DNA from: Gammaproteobacteria bacterium
Lineage (GTDB): Bacteria > Pseudomonadota > Gammaproteobacteria > Chromatiales > Chromatiaceae
Reading direction: 5' to 3'
Assembly: GCA_019136395.1 (NCBI GenBank)
Contig: JAGVUH010000245.1
Span: forward strand, 1-16,899
Length of the DNA stretch: 16,899 nucleotides
Below, in pieces: positions 6,937 through 14,636 of this stretch. Numbering within the stretch: the first letter of the stretch is position 1; the number at the start of each line of letters is the position of its first letter. Below the pieces are notes generated by a model. The model did not search any database. It saw nothing but the letters and a program-made list of their open reading frames with translations, and was not told the origin of the DNA. Position numbers and translations under genes: made by a program.

Positions 6937-7578
6937 TCAAGCGGCTTTTTTCGCCGGCTTATAGAAAATATGCCCACCGATGCGGGTAGTCTTTTTGTGG
7001 ACCCGGGACCAGTGCGGCTTGACACGGGTGGCGTGGAAATAAAGGGCCCCGTGGGTCGGGTCCTGATGTTGGCCCTTCAGGGCCTTACGGGCGATTTCCA
7101 GGGCATCCTGCCAGGCATCCGAGTCTTTCTCCGGCTGGGCGTTTGGCCGCTGGCATACCCAGGAGAACTGGCAACTCTTGTTGTTGCGCTGCTTGACCAC
7201 GCCGCAGACCGAGGTGGGAAAGGCGGTTGATTTGACTCGATTCAGGGTCACGGCGGCGACCGCCTGCTTGCCGATATAGGGCTCAGCGCCGGCCTCGTGA
7301 TAGATGTTGAGGGCCAGGCACTGGAGTTCCGCATCCTGGCTCCTGGTGCCTTTGGCTGTGTTGGGTTTGAGAGCGCGCTGTTTCTTGGTTTCGACCCGAT
7401 TTTTCTTGGGGGGCGGGCTGTCTCCATCCCCACTGCTCTGGTTTGGGCCATTGTCCAAATCCTCGTCCTGGACGACGGGGTTCGGGGCATCATGGGCCAG
7501 GTTGGCCGATACCGGGTTCATCGGGGCACTGGCCATCAGGCTGGCCGTAAGAATCAGGGTGCGAGCATCCAGGTTCAT
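6937..7578 (-). CDS. SleB/CwlJ-type cell wall hydrolase (Hydrolase_2)
   Basis: 213 residues. Residues 1-25 look like a signal peptide (hydrophobic TLILTASLMAS, cleavage near VSA). Residues 26-80 are a polar, Pro/Lys/Asp-rich linker. The catalytic domain from about 83 to the end has the SleB pattern: CLALNIYHEAGAEP with the probable catalytic Glu95, GKQAVAAVTLNRV at 103-115, an FPTSVCGVV segment, CQFSWVC at 136-142, and GALYFHA near 177-183. These enzymes are lytic transglycosylase-like or amidase-like peptidoglycan hydrolases. In non-sporulating Gram-negatives the role is probably cell-wall remodelling in the periplasm. The protein is basic at the C-terminus. The start is supported by GAGAGG at 7589-7594 on the minus strand, about 10 bases upstream of ATG 7578, and by a good promoter beyond it. 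It stands alone, not in an evident operon. Confidence 0.87.
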   Translation of the reverse strand: MNLDARTLILTASLMASAPMNPVSANLAHDAPNPVVQDEDLDNGPNQSSGDGDSPPPKKNRVETKKQRALKPNTAKGTRSQDAELQCLALNIYHEAGAEPYIGKQAVAAVTLNRVKSTAFPTSVCGVVKQRNNKSCQFSWVCQRPNAQPEKDSDAWQDALEIARKALKGQHQDPTHGALYFHATRVKPHWSRVHKKTTRIGGHIFYKPAKKAA

Positions 7579-7622
7579 GATGTTGTTCCTCTCTTGACAT
7601 TACATTACGTCAGGAATTGTTA

Positions 7623-7652
7623 ATTCTAAGGGTTTTCCCTATTCCTGGTCAA
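7623..7652 (-). promoter_or_regulatory. sigma70-type promoter of the cell wall hydrolase gene
   Basis: On the minus strand TTGACC (7647-7652) and TAGAAT (7623-7628) are each 5/6 matches to the -35 and -10, separated by 18 bases. The spacer contains the palindrome AGGGttttCCCT (7629-7640), and GAATT/AATTC (7614-7618 and 7622-7626) overlaps the -10, so an operator may be superimposed. Confidence 0.55.
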
Positions 7653-7747
7653 GGCGTAGGAATTTAAGTTGCTGAAAATGTTTTTTAATCAGATTGATAA
7701 GTTTCGATTGAACGGGTCACCTTAAGCGGTAAACAGGTCATATCGGC

Positions 7748-7769
7748 GGTTACGGACGGGTCCATAACC
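7748..7769. other. imperfect stem-loop downstream of the methyltransferase gene
   Basis: GGTTACGGA (7748-7756) and TCCATAACC (7761-7769) pair over eight of nine positions around a CGGG loop, about 80 bases beyond the stop of the thiopurine methyltransferase gene. No U-run follows on the minus strand, so it is a weak terminator candidate only. Confidence 0.3.
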
Positions 7770-7851
7770 AGGTTTGATCGGATATGCCACGTCTGGGAGG
7801 CCACTGACGGGATCGGGTAGCCGCTGAGGTCCCAGGGGGGCGCTCGGTTGT

Positions 7852-8535
7852 TCAGGGACCGGGGATAGTCATGAGGTTTGACGTCAGCCTGTAGACGCGC
7901 TCCATCATGCGCGACAGCCCACGTTCCCGGTAGCGCGGGGTACTGGCCAGCAGGTCGTGGGCCGCCAGTTCCTGGATGTGGAAATAGGCGCCATGCAGGG
8001 CATTGACCTCAGTGGGGGTGACGGCGAAGGGCGGCCCAGCCCATTCCGATTGCTCGTAATCGAGGGTTACCAAGAGGCCCTTGACCTCCGTCTTTGCCGG
8101 GAGGAGGCCATGCAGATGGCGAACGTAGGCCGGACGCATCGCCGGTGGCAGGGCGATCAGGGAGGCGCGGTCGAACAGGGCCGTCACGCCAGACACCAGA
8201 TCGGGACCAAGGTCGAAAAAGTCCCCACAGAGGATTTCCAGTTCGTCGACCCGGTAGCGGCGGAAGGGTGGCGCGGTGCTGATCTGGGGGCTCAGGCCGT
8301 TTTCGGCAAAAAAGGCCTCCACGCCGAGGGGGCTGATCTCGACCCCCAGGACGCGATAGCCTTCGCCCGCCAGCCATAGCATGTCCCGGCTCTTGCCGCA
8401 CAGGGGGACGAGGACTCTGGCCCCGGCGGTGAGTCCCAAGGCCGGCCAGAAGCTCTGAAGATGAGGGTTAATCTCCTCCTGGTGCCATCCGGTCTCCTCC
8501 TTGAGCCAACGTTGGTGCCAAAAATCGGGATGCAT
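7852..8535 (-). CDS. tpm: thiopurine S-methyltransferase
   Basis: 227 residues, close to the 215-230 typical of bacterial TPMT. The protein starts MHPDFWHQRW, the family's aromatic N-terminus, with the conserved W..E..GWHQ..INPHL element. The SAM-binding motif follows as VLVPLCGKSRDMLWLAGEGY (41-60), then VLGVEISPLGVEAFF. ILCGDFFDL and ALFDRASLIALPP carry the acidic and Asp-Arg motifs of the family. Bacterial TPMTs methylate thiopurines in vitro and can methylate selenium or tellurium oxyanions, so a metalloid-detoxification role is possible but inferred. It is a cytoplasmic enzyme. The start ATG 8535 gives the family N-terminus; GAGG lies somewhat far upstream. It is separated from hemL by 161 bases containing a perfect 12-bp palindrome, so it is probably transcribed separately. 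Confidence 0.92.
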   Translation of the reverse strand: MHPDFWHQRWLKEETGWHQEEINPHLQSFWPALGLTAGARVLVPLCGKSRDMLWLAGEGYRVLGVEISPLGVEAFFAENGLSPQISTAPPFRRYRVDELEILCGDFFDLGPDLVSGVTALFDRASLIALPPAMRPAYVRHLHGLLPAKTEVKGLLVTLDYEQSEWAGPPFAVTPTEVNALHGAYFHIQELAAHDLLASTPRYRERGLSRMMERVYRLTSNLMTIPGP

Positions 8536-8604
8536 GATGTCTCATAACCTCTTCAGTGAAATCGGTTCAGGGTATGGCCAGTCCCTTGGAGGCTCAGAAA
8601 ATAC

Positions 8605-8616
8605 CACCTATAGGTG
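8605..8616. promoter_or_regulatory. perfect 12-bp palindrome upstream of tpm
   Basis: CACCTATAGGTG is its own reverse complement and lies 70 bases upstream of the tpm start. On the minus strand its centre TATAGG could be a -10 with TTGTCA (8631-8636) as the -35, although the 19-base spacer is long. It may therefore be an operator overlapping the tpm promoter. Confidence 0.4.
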
Positions 8617-8696
8617 TAGCGGATGCCTGACTGACAATGAGAGGGTTTGTCTTAAGAACCCGAAAAATTGACTTTTTTTTAAGTTCCCGGTGGTTG

Positions 8697-9980
8697 TTAC
8701 CTCAAGCCCCTGAGGCTCTCTGCCGCGGCGGTCAGCGTTGCCTGGATGTCAGCTTGGCTATGGGCGGCGGAGACAAACCCCGCCTCAAAGGCCGAGGGGG
8801 CCAGGTATTGGCCACGAGCCAGCATGGCATGGAAAAAGGCGCGGAAGCGGGCTACGTCACAAGCGGTGGCACCCGCATAGTCCTTGACCTGTTCCGCCTC
8901 GGTGAAAAAGAGGCCAAACATGCCCCCGACCTGGTTGGTGGTCAGGGGGATGCCAGCGGCCCGGGCGGCGGCTTTCAGCCCTTCGGCCAACTGGCGGGTC
9001 TTGGTCCCCAGGTCCTCGTAAAAACCGGGCGCGGAGATCAGTTCCAGCGTCTTGAGGCCGGCGGTCATGGCCACCGGGTTGCCGGAGAGGGTGCCGGCCT
9101 GATAGACCGGGCCCAGGGGGGAGATTTTCGCCATGACGTCGCGGCGGCCACCAAAAGCGCCCACCGGCATACCGCCGCCGATGATCTTGCCCAGGGTGGT
9201 GAGGTCCGGGGTGACCCCGTACACGGCCTGGGCCCCGCCGAGGGCAACCCGGAACCCGGTCATGACCTCGTCGAAGATCAGCAAGGCACCGTGGGCATCG
9301 CAAATCTTGCGCAGGCCTTCCAGGAAACCGGGGACCGGCGGGATGCAGTTCATGTTGCCCGCCACGGGCTCGACAATGATGCAGGCGATCTCGTCACCCA
9401 TGCGGGCAAAAAGGTCCCGGACCTGATCGAGGTCATTGTAGGCGAGGGTCAGGGTCAGTTCGGCCAGGGCGGCGGGGACGCCGGGGGAACTGGGCTCGCC
9501 CAGGGTGAGGGCGCCGGAGCCGGCCTTGACCAACAGGGAGTCGGCGTGACCATGGTAGCCACCCTCGAACTTGACCAGCCGGTCGCGCCCCGTGAAGCCG
9601 CGTGCGAGGCGGATGGCGCTCATGGTGGCCTCGGTACCGGAACTGACCATGCGGACCAGGTCCATGGAAGGGACGAGTTCGCAGACCTTGTCCGCCATGC
9701 GCGTCTCGAGTTCGGTGGGGGCGCCAAAGGAGAGGCCGGATTGGATACGCTCGCTCACGGCGGCGATGACCTCCGGGTGGGCATGGCCCAGGATCATGGG
9801 ACCCCAGGAACCGACATAGTCGATGTAGCGCTGACCGTCGGCATCGTAGACATAGGGTCCGGTGGCGCGCTCGAAAAAGACCGGGTCCCCGCCGACGCTG
9901 CGGAAGGCGCGCACCGGGGAGTTGACCCCTCCGGGGATGTGGCGCTGTGCGGCGGCGAAGAGGTCGTGGGATCGGGACAT
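8697..9980 (-). CDS. hemL: glutamate-1-semialdehyde 2,1-aminomutase
   Basis: 427 residues from ATG 9980, matching the family length (about 426). The PLP enzyme converts glutamate-1-semialdehyde to 5-aminolevulinate, the first committed C5-pathway precursor of heme and, in phototrophs, bacteriochlorophyll. Diagnostic segments are [13 protein letters not shown] (14-26), [15 protein letters not shown] (113-127), [10 protein letters not shown] (138-147), [12 protein letters not shown] (204-215), FDEVMTGFR (236-244) with the PLP-contacting Asp, and the Schiff-base lysine K265 in [18 protein letters not shown]. The start is supported by AGGAGA about 9 bases upstream. It lies 67 bases downstream of thiE on the same strand with no evident terminator between, so cotranscription as thiD-thiE-hemL is likely, a cluster also known from pseudomonads. 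No frameshift or missing active-site residue is seen. Confidence 0.97.
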   Translation of the reverse strand: MSRSHDLFAAAQRHIPGGVNSPVRAFRSVGGDPVFFERATGPYVYDADGQRYIDYVGSWGPMILGHAHPEVIAAVSERIQSGLSFGAPTELETRMADKVCELVPSMDLVRMVSSGTEATMSAIRLARGFTGRDRLVKFEGGYHGHADSLLVKAGSGALTLGEPSSPGVPAALAELTLTLAYNDLDQVRDLFARMGDEIACIIVEPVAGNMNCIPPVPGFLEGLRKICDAHGALLIFDEVMTGFRVALGGAQAVYGVTPDLTTLGKIIGGGMPVGAFGGRRDVMAKISPLGPVYQAGTLSGNPVAMTAGLKTLELISAPGFYEDLGTKTRQLAEGLKAAARAAGIPLTTNQVGGMFGLFFTEAEQVKDYAGATACDVARFRAFFHAMLARGQYLAPSAFEAGFVSAAHSQADIQATLTAAAESLRGLR

Positions 9981-10047
9981 GGCACAAATTCTCCTGGTCA
10001 GGGGGGTGAGGTCAGGGAGCGGGTCGCGGGGTGAGCCCCATCGCCGG

Positions 10048-10662
10048 TCAGGCAAAGAGGTGGTCGAAGGCCCGGGCGGCGGCGCTCACGTCAGGGGCGG
10101 CGAAGATGCCGTTCACCACCGCGAGCAGGTCAGCGCCAGCGGCGATCAAGGGACCAGCATTCTCCGGGGTGATGCCGCCAATGGCAACCAGAGGGAGGTG
10201 AAGTTCGCGGCGGGCCTGGCGCAACAGGTCGAGACTGGCCTGGACGGCGGAGGGTTTGGTGCCGGAGGGATAGAAACGGCCGAAGGCCACATAGTCGGCC
10301 CCTTTGGCCTGGGCGGAGTGGGCCAGGTCGAGGCGGTTGTAACAGGAAACGCCGATGATGGCCACGGGACCCAGCAGGGCACGGGCCTCGGCCAGGTCCG
10401 GGTCGTCACGACCGAGGTGGACGCCATCAGCCCAACTGGCCGCGGCCAGGGAGGGATCGTCATTGACGATGAACAGGGCACCTGCCGTCTGGCAAAGCGC
10501 ACGCAAGGATTGAGCCTGAGAGAGGCGTCGGGACTGATCCTGGCCCTTGTCGCGGTACTGGATGAGTCGAGCGCCCCCTATCAGGGCTTTGGTGACCAGG
10601 TCCGCCAGATCTTCCCGCGGTTCTTCCGGGGTGATGGCGTAGAGACCGCGCAGGGGGGTCAT
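10048..10662 (-). CDS. thiE: thiamine-phosphate synthase
   Basis: 204 residues, normal for ThiE, a TIM-barrel enzyme joining HMP-pyrophosphate and thiazole phosphate to form thiamine phosphate. Motifs in order are GLYAITP (6-12), RLIQYRDKG, the Mg/pyrophosphate-binding IVNDDPSLA (65-73), [29 protein letters not shown] with the phosphate-gripping Thr-Lys, and [12 protein letters not shown] followed by [12 protein letters not shown]. The start ATG at 10662 overlaps the thiD stop by four bases (ATGA), which indicates translational coupling and fixes the start. hemL follows 67 bases later. Confidence 0.97.
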   Translation of the reverse strand: MTPLRGLYAITPEEPREDLADLVTKALIGGARLIQYRDKGQDQSRRLSQAQSLRALCQTAGALFIVNDDPSLAAASWADGVHLGRDDPDLAEARALLGPVAIIGVSCYNRLDLAHSAQAKGADYVAFGRFYPSGTKPSAVQASLDLLRQARRELHLPLVAIGGITPENAGPLIAAGADLLAVVNGIFAAPDVSAAARAFDHLFA

Positions 10663-11612
10663 GGCGGGTTATCCCCTTGGGTTAGGGATGCGGGGCGGGG
10701 TGTTGCTGGACCGGGTTCAGCGCTGGTCTGCGTCTCCTGTCCTGCGCGGTGAATCGGGGCGTTGGCCTGCTGCGCAGTCCTGGGGTCCATGCTTGGCTGC
10801 GGCGCGCCCCTGGCCCCGAGGGGAGGCTCAAGGCGAAACAGGCGGTCAGGGGTCCATTGATACCTTCCGGTACGTGTGGCCGCCTGGAGGCTGTGCCAGG
10901 TGAATTCCTGGGCCTCGGCAACGGCCGGTATCAGAGCTTGACCCAAGGCGAGGCGGGCGGCGATGGCGCTGGCCAGGGTACATCCCGAGCCATGGTAGTT
11001 ATGTGGTAGGCGGGGCCAACGCCATGCCTGGTAACTGCCGTCCTGGCCATAGAGGTGGTTGATGACCTCGGCGGTCTCGGCGTGGGTGCCCGTGATCAGG
11101 ACCCAACGGCAGCCGCTGGCCAGGATGCGCCGGGCGCAGTCCTCGGGGGCCTGGGCCCCGCTCAGGGCCTGGGCCTCGGGGAGGTTCGGCGTCGCCAGCA
11201 GACAGCGGCTCAGGAGGTGAGCGCGTATCTGATTGAATAGGGCGGCGTCGACGACGGATTGTCCCGCCCCTGAGGCGAGCACGGGGTCCAGGATCAAGGG
11301 GAGGTCCGGGTGTTCGTCGGCGAATTGGCAGAGCCAGCGGGCGAGGCGCGAACTGCCGATCAGGCCCAGTTTGATGGCCTTGACCCGGCTGTCCGCGAGG
11401 ATGAGACGGCACTGGGTCTCTATCTGCTCTGGACTCTGAGGCCAAAGACCCCGGATGCCCGCGGTGTTCTGCGCCGTCAGACAGGTGATCACGGTTGCCG
11501 CATGGATGCCGGCGGCTCTGGCCGCCTCGGCATCGGCCTGGATGCCGGCGCCGCCCGTCGGGTCGTGGCCACCGATGCACAGGAGGATGGGGGATAGCTC
11601 TAGATCTGCCAT
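10659..11612 (-). CDS. thiD: hydroxymethylpyrimidine (phosphate) kinase with C-terminal tail
   Basis: 317 residues, about 50 longer than the usual 260-270. ThiD phosphorylates hydroxymethylpyrimidine and its monophosphate to the pyrophosphate used by ThiE. The ribokinase-fold core has CIGGHDPTGGAGIQAD (12-27), TCLTAQNT (43-50), a KLGLIGS segment (81-87), LDPVLASGAG (108-117), TPNLPEA (141-147), and the anion-hole motif HGSGCTLASAIAARLALG (207-224) with catalytic Cys211 in the usual position. Residues about 264-317 are a Pro/Ala/Gln-rich tail with no recognisable fold, perhaps created by loss of an earlier stop. The gene is first in the thiD-thiE-hemL unit. No TPP riboswitch is seen upstream. 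The start gives the family N-terminus; the region before it is AT-rich, as expected for a promoter, and faces the divergent Fe-S carrier gene. Confidence 0.96.
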   Translation of the reverse strand: MADLELSPILLCIGGHDPTGGAGIQADAEAARAAGIHAATVITCLTAQNTAGIRGLWPQSPEQIETQCRLILADSRVKAIKLGLIGSSRLARWLCQFADEHPDLPLILDPVLASGAGQSVVDAALFNQIRAHLLSRCLLATPNLPEAQALSGAQAPEDCARRILASGCRWVLITGTHAETAEVINHLYGQDGSYQAWRWPRLPHNYHGSGCTLASAIAARLALGQALIPAVAEAQEFTWHSLQAATRTGRYQWTPDRLFRLEPPLGARGAPQPSMDPRTAQQANAPIHRAGQETQTSAEPGPATPRPASLTQGDNPP

Positions 11613-11849
11613 GTCGCCAGTCGCAAGGCGGAGTAAAACGCGATATTTTAGAATCTTTTTAAGTTAATTGTGCCCCTTCATGCGGCCGGATGGGGTACTG
11701 CCTTTCGAGTTCTGGGGGTGCCTGATCTTGAGCGGAGGAGGCCTTTGCGCTCGTTTCTCCCCAGATCTGGTGAGACCCGCCCTGCTGGCATGGCCGCGGG
11801 TTCTTTGATATTCTTGAGTCAATTCCTTGGCTTTTACGGAGATCATTCC

Positions 11850-12212
11850 ATGTTGGCTGCCCTCACAGATCAAGATCTGTCCCTGACCCATCCGGCCCAG
11901 AGCAAGATGGGCGAACTTTTTGCGCAGGTTGAGGAGAGCATCCAGGGCGTGCGCGTCTTCGCTACCCCAGGTGGGTGCAGTGGTATCAGTTTCGGCATGA
12001 CCTTCACCGATAGCATCAACGACAACGACGGCGTCCTGGACTGTGAGGGTTTTAAGGTCATCGTCGATGACGGCACCTTGCCCTACCTGCGGGGTGTCGA
12101 GATCGATTTCGTCGATCGGGGCGATGGAGCCGCTACCTTTGTCTTCAATAACCTGCCCTCCATGGGTGGGGGGTGCGGCAGTTGCGGCTCCAGCGGGGGC
12201 GGTTGCGGATAA
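11850..12212 (+). CDS. divergent A-type Fe-S carrier (HesB/IscA family)
   Basis: 120 residues from ATG 11850, with GGAGA about 7 bases upstream. The fold signature of the A-type carriers is present: the first ligand loop TPGGCSGISFGMTF (Cys43), then FKVIVDDGTLPYLRGVEIDFVDRGDGAATFVFNN. The C-terminal motif, CGC in ErpA/IscA, is replaced by a Gly-rich tail GGGCGSCGSSGGGCG with Cys109, Cys112 and Cys119; there is another Cys at 65. It should bind or transfer Fe-S clusters, but the changed spacing suggests a different ligand set or partner. A canonical ErpA is encoded at 14637, so this is a second, specialised paralogue. It is divergent from thiD and lies upstream of argC, with a GC-rich hairpin in between. 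An in-frame upstream extension exists but is not family-like. Confidence 0.85.
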   Translation: MLAALTDQDLSLTHPAQSKMGELFAQVEESIQGVRVFATPGGCSGISFGMTFTDSINDNDGVLDCEGFKVIVDDGTLPYLRGVEIDFVDRGDGAATFVFNNLPSMGGGCGSCGSSGGGCG

Positions 12213-12239
12213 GTCAGATTTCCTCCGTATCGCTGAATC

Positions 12240-12263
12240 GCCGCGCCTGTTTTCGGGCGCGGC
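12240..12263 (+). terminator. GC-rich hairpin after the Fe-S carrier gene
   Basis: GCCGCGCC (12240-12247) and GGCGCGGC (12256-12263) form a perfect 8-bp stem with an 8-base loop, starting 28 bases after the stop codon. No T-tract follows, so termination may be partial, allowing read-through into argC. Confidence 0.45.
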
Positions 12264-12355
12264 CCGCAATCTCCCACTGACTGGCCATCCTCCGGTTGTC
12301 GTCAATCGGCTTGGCATCCAAGGCGAATGACTCATCACCTAGGCCCCCTAACAGC

Positions 12356-13387
12356 ATGATCAGAATCGGTATCGTTGGCGGCACCGGTTACACGGGCGCG
12401 GAACTCTTACGCCTGTTGGCCCGCCATCCCCGGGTAACACTGGCTGCGATCACCTCGCGGGGTGAAACTGGGCTGGCCGTCGCCGATCTCTTCCCCCACC
12501 TGCGCGGTCGGGTAGACCTTGCCTTCACCGAACCCGATCTGGGGCGCTTGGGGGAGTGCGACCTGGTCTTCTGCGCTACCCCTAACGGCACCGCCATGAA
12601 GATGGCGCCGGAGTTGCTTGCCCGAGGCGTCAAGCTGATCGATCTGGCGGCTGACTTCCGGCTTAAGGACCCCAGGGTGTGGGAGCATTGGTATGACATG
12701 CCCCATGCCTGCCCCGACCTCCTGGACGAGGCGGTTTACGGGTTGCCCGAGATGCATCGTGAGGCGATTCGCGGTGCCCGCCTCATCGCCAATCCCGGCT
12801 GTTATCCCACGGCCGTTACCCTGGGTTTTCTGCCCCTGCTCGAACGGGGTCTGGTTGATCTGGACTGGCTGGTGGCCGATGTGAAGTCGGGCGTCAGCGG
12901 TGCTGGGCGCAAGGCCAGCGTGGGGATGCTCATGGCCGAGGTTGGCGAGAGCTTCAAGGCCTATGGGGTAGGGGGGCATCGCCATCAGCCGGAAATCCTT
13001 CAGAACCTCGCATCCATCGCCGGGGGCGATCCGCGTCTCACTTTCGTCCCTCACCTTCTGCCGATGATCCGGGGCATCGAGGCGACCCTATACGCCCGGC
13101 TGGGAGAACCAGGTTACAAACTCCAGGATCTCTATCAGAATCGCTATCAGGGAGAGCCCTTTGTGGATGTCATGCCTGCCGGCACCTGTCCGGACACCCG
13201 GTCAGTCCGGGGTTCCAACGACTGCCGGATCGCGGTCATGGAACCACAGGGACAAGGGATTGCCGTCGTGCAGTCCGTCATTGACAACCTCGTCAAAGGC
13301 GCGGCCGGTCAAGCCATCCAGAACATGAACCTGATGTTTGGCTTCGAGGAGACCCAGGCCCTGGAGGGCCTGGCCTTGCTGCCCTGA
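12356..13387 (+). CDS. argC: N-acetyl-gamma-glutamyl-phosphate reductase
   Basis: 343 residues, normal for ArgC, which makes N-acetylglutamate semialdehyde with NADPH in arginine synthesis. The start at 12356 places the nucleotide-binding [20 protein letters not shown] directly at the N-terminus. Other motifs are FCATPNGTA (72-80), [10 protein letters not shown] (94-103), YGLPE (128-132), the active-site ANPGCYPTA (145-153) with catalytic Cys149, [10 protein letters not shown], and the conserved GGHRHQPEI. The C-terminal [26 protein letters not shown] is also typical. The ribosome site is weak. The next gene begins 12 bases after the stop, so the two are likely cotranscribed. Confidence 0.97.
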   Translation: MIRIGIVGGTGYTGAELLRLLARHPRVTLAAITSRGETGLAVADLFPHLRGRVDLAFTEPDLGRLGECDLVFCATPNGTAMKMAPELLARGVKLIDLAADFRLKDPRVWEHWYDMPHACPDLLDEAVYGLPEMHREAIRGARLIANPGCYPTAVTLGFLPLLERGLVDLDWLVADVKSGVSGAGRKASVGMLMAEVGESFKAYGVGGHRHQPEILQNLASIAGGDPRLTFVPHLLPMIRGIEATLYARLGEPGYKLQDLYQNRYQGEPFVDVMPAGTCPDTRSVRGSNDCRIAVMEPQGQGIAVVQSVIDNLVKGAAGQAIQNMNLMFGFEETQALEGLALLP

Positions 13388-13399
13388 GGGTGACTGGGC

Positions 13400-13996
13400 A
13401 TGTCCAAGGTCTGGCGCGTCCCCTCACCCCGTATCGTTCTAAATCCGGTATGGGGATGGACGAGCAGGCTGATACTGGCCGCCTTGCTGTTGGTCATCAT
13501 CATTGGGGCCTTTCTTGCGGGGGTCCTCGCGACCCGGGAGGAGGCCAAGGGCCTTGCGGCATTGATTACAACCCTGACCCGGGAAAATCTCGCCCTGACG
13601 GAGCAGTTAGACGCGCTGCGAGCCGACAAGGCTACCTTGGAACTTAGCCAGCGTCTGGACCGGGATACCTTGCTCGCCGCCCAAGACGGTTTGAAGCAGG
13701 AACTGGAAAATAGACTGGCGCTTGAGAAGGAATTATCCGCCCTCAAGCGGTTGATTCGCCAAGGAGGTGGGGGGATTCTAAGGATTCAGGATGTTATCCT
13801 GACACCCACGGCGGAGGAGGGAGTCTTCGCTTACAGTTTCACGGTCAGTGACGATCAAGCTAATCGGCCGGCGCAACAATGCGCCCCTCGAATTGGGGAT
13901 AGACCCGCTTCCCGGCTCATCACCAGAGGGCTTAAAGCTGAAATTCAAACATTTTCAGCAGGTAGAGGGAAAGCTGAAAGTCCCGTCCGATGTTGA
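13400..13996 (+). CDS. membrane-anchored coiled-coil protein, DUF6776-like, frame disrupted
   Basis: 198 residues as read. GAGGGTGA upstream supports ATG 13400. A short basic cytoplasmic N-terminus precedes one transmembrane helix (about residues 25-47, LILAALLLVIIIGAFLAGVL). A coiled coil follows (about 50-118), rich in Leu heptads (LTRENLALTEQLDALRADKATLE...ALEKELSALKRLIRQ). The start of a beta domain then reads GILRIQDVILTPTAEEGVFAYSFTVSD. From about residue 151 (base 13850) the sequence stops looking like the family, while the expected continuation is in another frame (see 13848-14132). The order argC / this gene / bactofilin is common in gammaproteobacteria, which supports the family assignment and suggests a cell-envelope role with bactofilin. 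As annotated, the last 45 or so residues are probably out of frame. Confidence 0.72.
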   Translation: MSKVWRVPSPRIVLNPVWGWTSRLILAALLLVIIIGAFLAGVLATREEAKGLAALITTLTRENLALTEQLDALRADKATLELSQRLDRDTLLAAQDGLKQELENRLALEKELSALKRLIRQGGGGILRIQDVILTPTAEEGVFAYSFTVSDDQANRPAQQCAPRIGDRPASRLITRGLKAEIQTFSAGRGKAESPVRC

Positions 13997-14132
13997 GGCC
14001 GAGGGCCTGTTGATACAAATCGAACCCTTGAGCAAAATGCTTATCCCGACGACTGAGTCCTTTCCCTGGCCACTCCAGCCTGAGACCCGATCCAATCCTT
14101 CCCCTAAAGGTGAAGGGCTATCAGAAGGTTAG
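13848..14132 (+). pseudogene. displaced C-terminal part of the DUF6776-like gene
   Basis: This frame is one base later than that of 13400-13996. It reads IKLIGRRNNAPLELGIDPLP, then LKLKFKHFQQVEGKLKVPSDVEAEGLLIQIEP, the kind of beta-rich C-terminus (with a K-F-FQ..EG.l..P motif) expected after the YSFTV segment in the other frame. It has no ribosome site of its own and starts inside the upstream gene. The simplest explanation is a +1 shift, possibly with loss of some residues near 13850, or a sequencing error. The extreme C-terminus (NPSPKGEGLSEG) is encoded by a small palindrome, and the TAG ends two bases before the bactofilin ATG. Confidence 0.68.
14097..14116. repeat. REP-like small palindrome
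   Basis: CCTTCcCCT (14097-14105) and AGGtGAAGG (14108-14116) are mirror complements with one mismatch around AA. Translated it gives PSPKGEG, a peptide commonly produced when repetitive extragenic palindromes are read as protein. It lies immediately upstream of the bactofilin start. Confidence 0.35.
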
Positions 14133-14134
14133 GG

Positions 14135-14572
14135 ATGGGTAAAAAGAAGAAATTCAGGTTCCCGCCCTACGAAACGCTGATCGGCAAGGGAACCCAGATC
14201 GAGGGTGATCTGCGTTTTGTCGGCGGGCTACACATCGATGGCCATGTCCTTGGTAACGTGATTGCCGGAATCGCTCCAACGGGGGAGGCAGCGGTTACCC
14301 TTTCCGCTACTGGCGTCATCCAGGGCAATCTGGAATCCCCCTATGTGGTGCTCGATGGTCGGGTGGAAGGTGATGTTCATGCCAGCGAACGCGCTTTGCT
14401 AGCGGCTGGAGCCCGAATTCTCGGGTCCCTTTACTATGGCGCGCTGACGATTGACGATGGAGCTCAGGTGCAGGGTGGATTGGTTCACCTTGGCCATGAG
14501 GTTGATGCGCCCGCCCCACCAAGTGCTGCTGATGGGGAACATGACTTGGCCCCCTCATCCACCCGGCCTTGA
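14135..14572 (+). CDS. bactofilin (polymer-forming cytoskeletal protein)
   Basis: 145 residues. The central domain (about 15-115) is the bactofilin beta-helix, visible as a regular succession of short strands and Gly turns: TLIGKGTQIEGDLRFVGGLHIDG, then GNVIAG, GVIQGNLESPYVVLDGRVEGDVHA, and ARILGSLYYGALTIDDGAQVQGGL. A short basic N-terminus (MGKKKKFRF) may contact membrane. The C-terminal 25 residues are Pro/Ala/Asp-rich and disordered, the usual layout. Bactofilins polymerise without nucleotide and scaffold cell-wall or polar-localised machinery. It directly follows the coiled-coil membrane protein gene, so they may act together at the envelope; that is inference. erpA follows 64 bases later. 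Confidence 0.92.
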   Translation: MGKKKKFRFPPYETLIGKGTQIEGDLRFVGGLHIDGHVLGNVIAGIAPTGEAAVTLSATGVIQGNLESPYVVLDGRVEGDVHASERALLAAGARILGSLYYGALTIDDGAQVQGGLVHLGHEVDAPAPPSAADGEHDLAPSSTRP

Positions 14573-14636
14573 ATATTGGTTGCCGCAAGCGCATTTCACC
14601 TTCCTCACATCTCGTTCATTTCTGAGGTTCTAACCC

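Noticed and set aside
8637..10034. 465-codon open frame on the plus strand opposite hemL
   Set aside because: It is exactly antisense to a textbook HemL and is Gly/Asp/His-rich without any domain. Long antisense frames are expected in GC-rich genes.
9862..10752. 296-codon plus-strand frame over the hemL start and thiE
   Set aside because: It is antisense to the strongly supported hemL and thiE and consists of low-complexity Gly/Gln-rich sequence.
11613..11849. TPP riboswitch upstream of thiD
   Set aside because: No thi-box sequence (CTGAGA and its partner segments) was found on the minus strand before thiD.
11664..12338. 224-codon minus-strand frame over the Fe-S carrier gene
   Set aside because: It is opposite a well-supported HesB/IscA-type gene with a good ribosome site; the frame has no family features.
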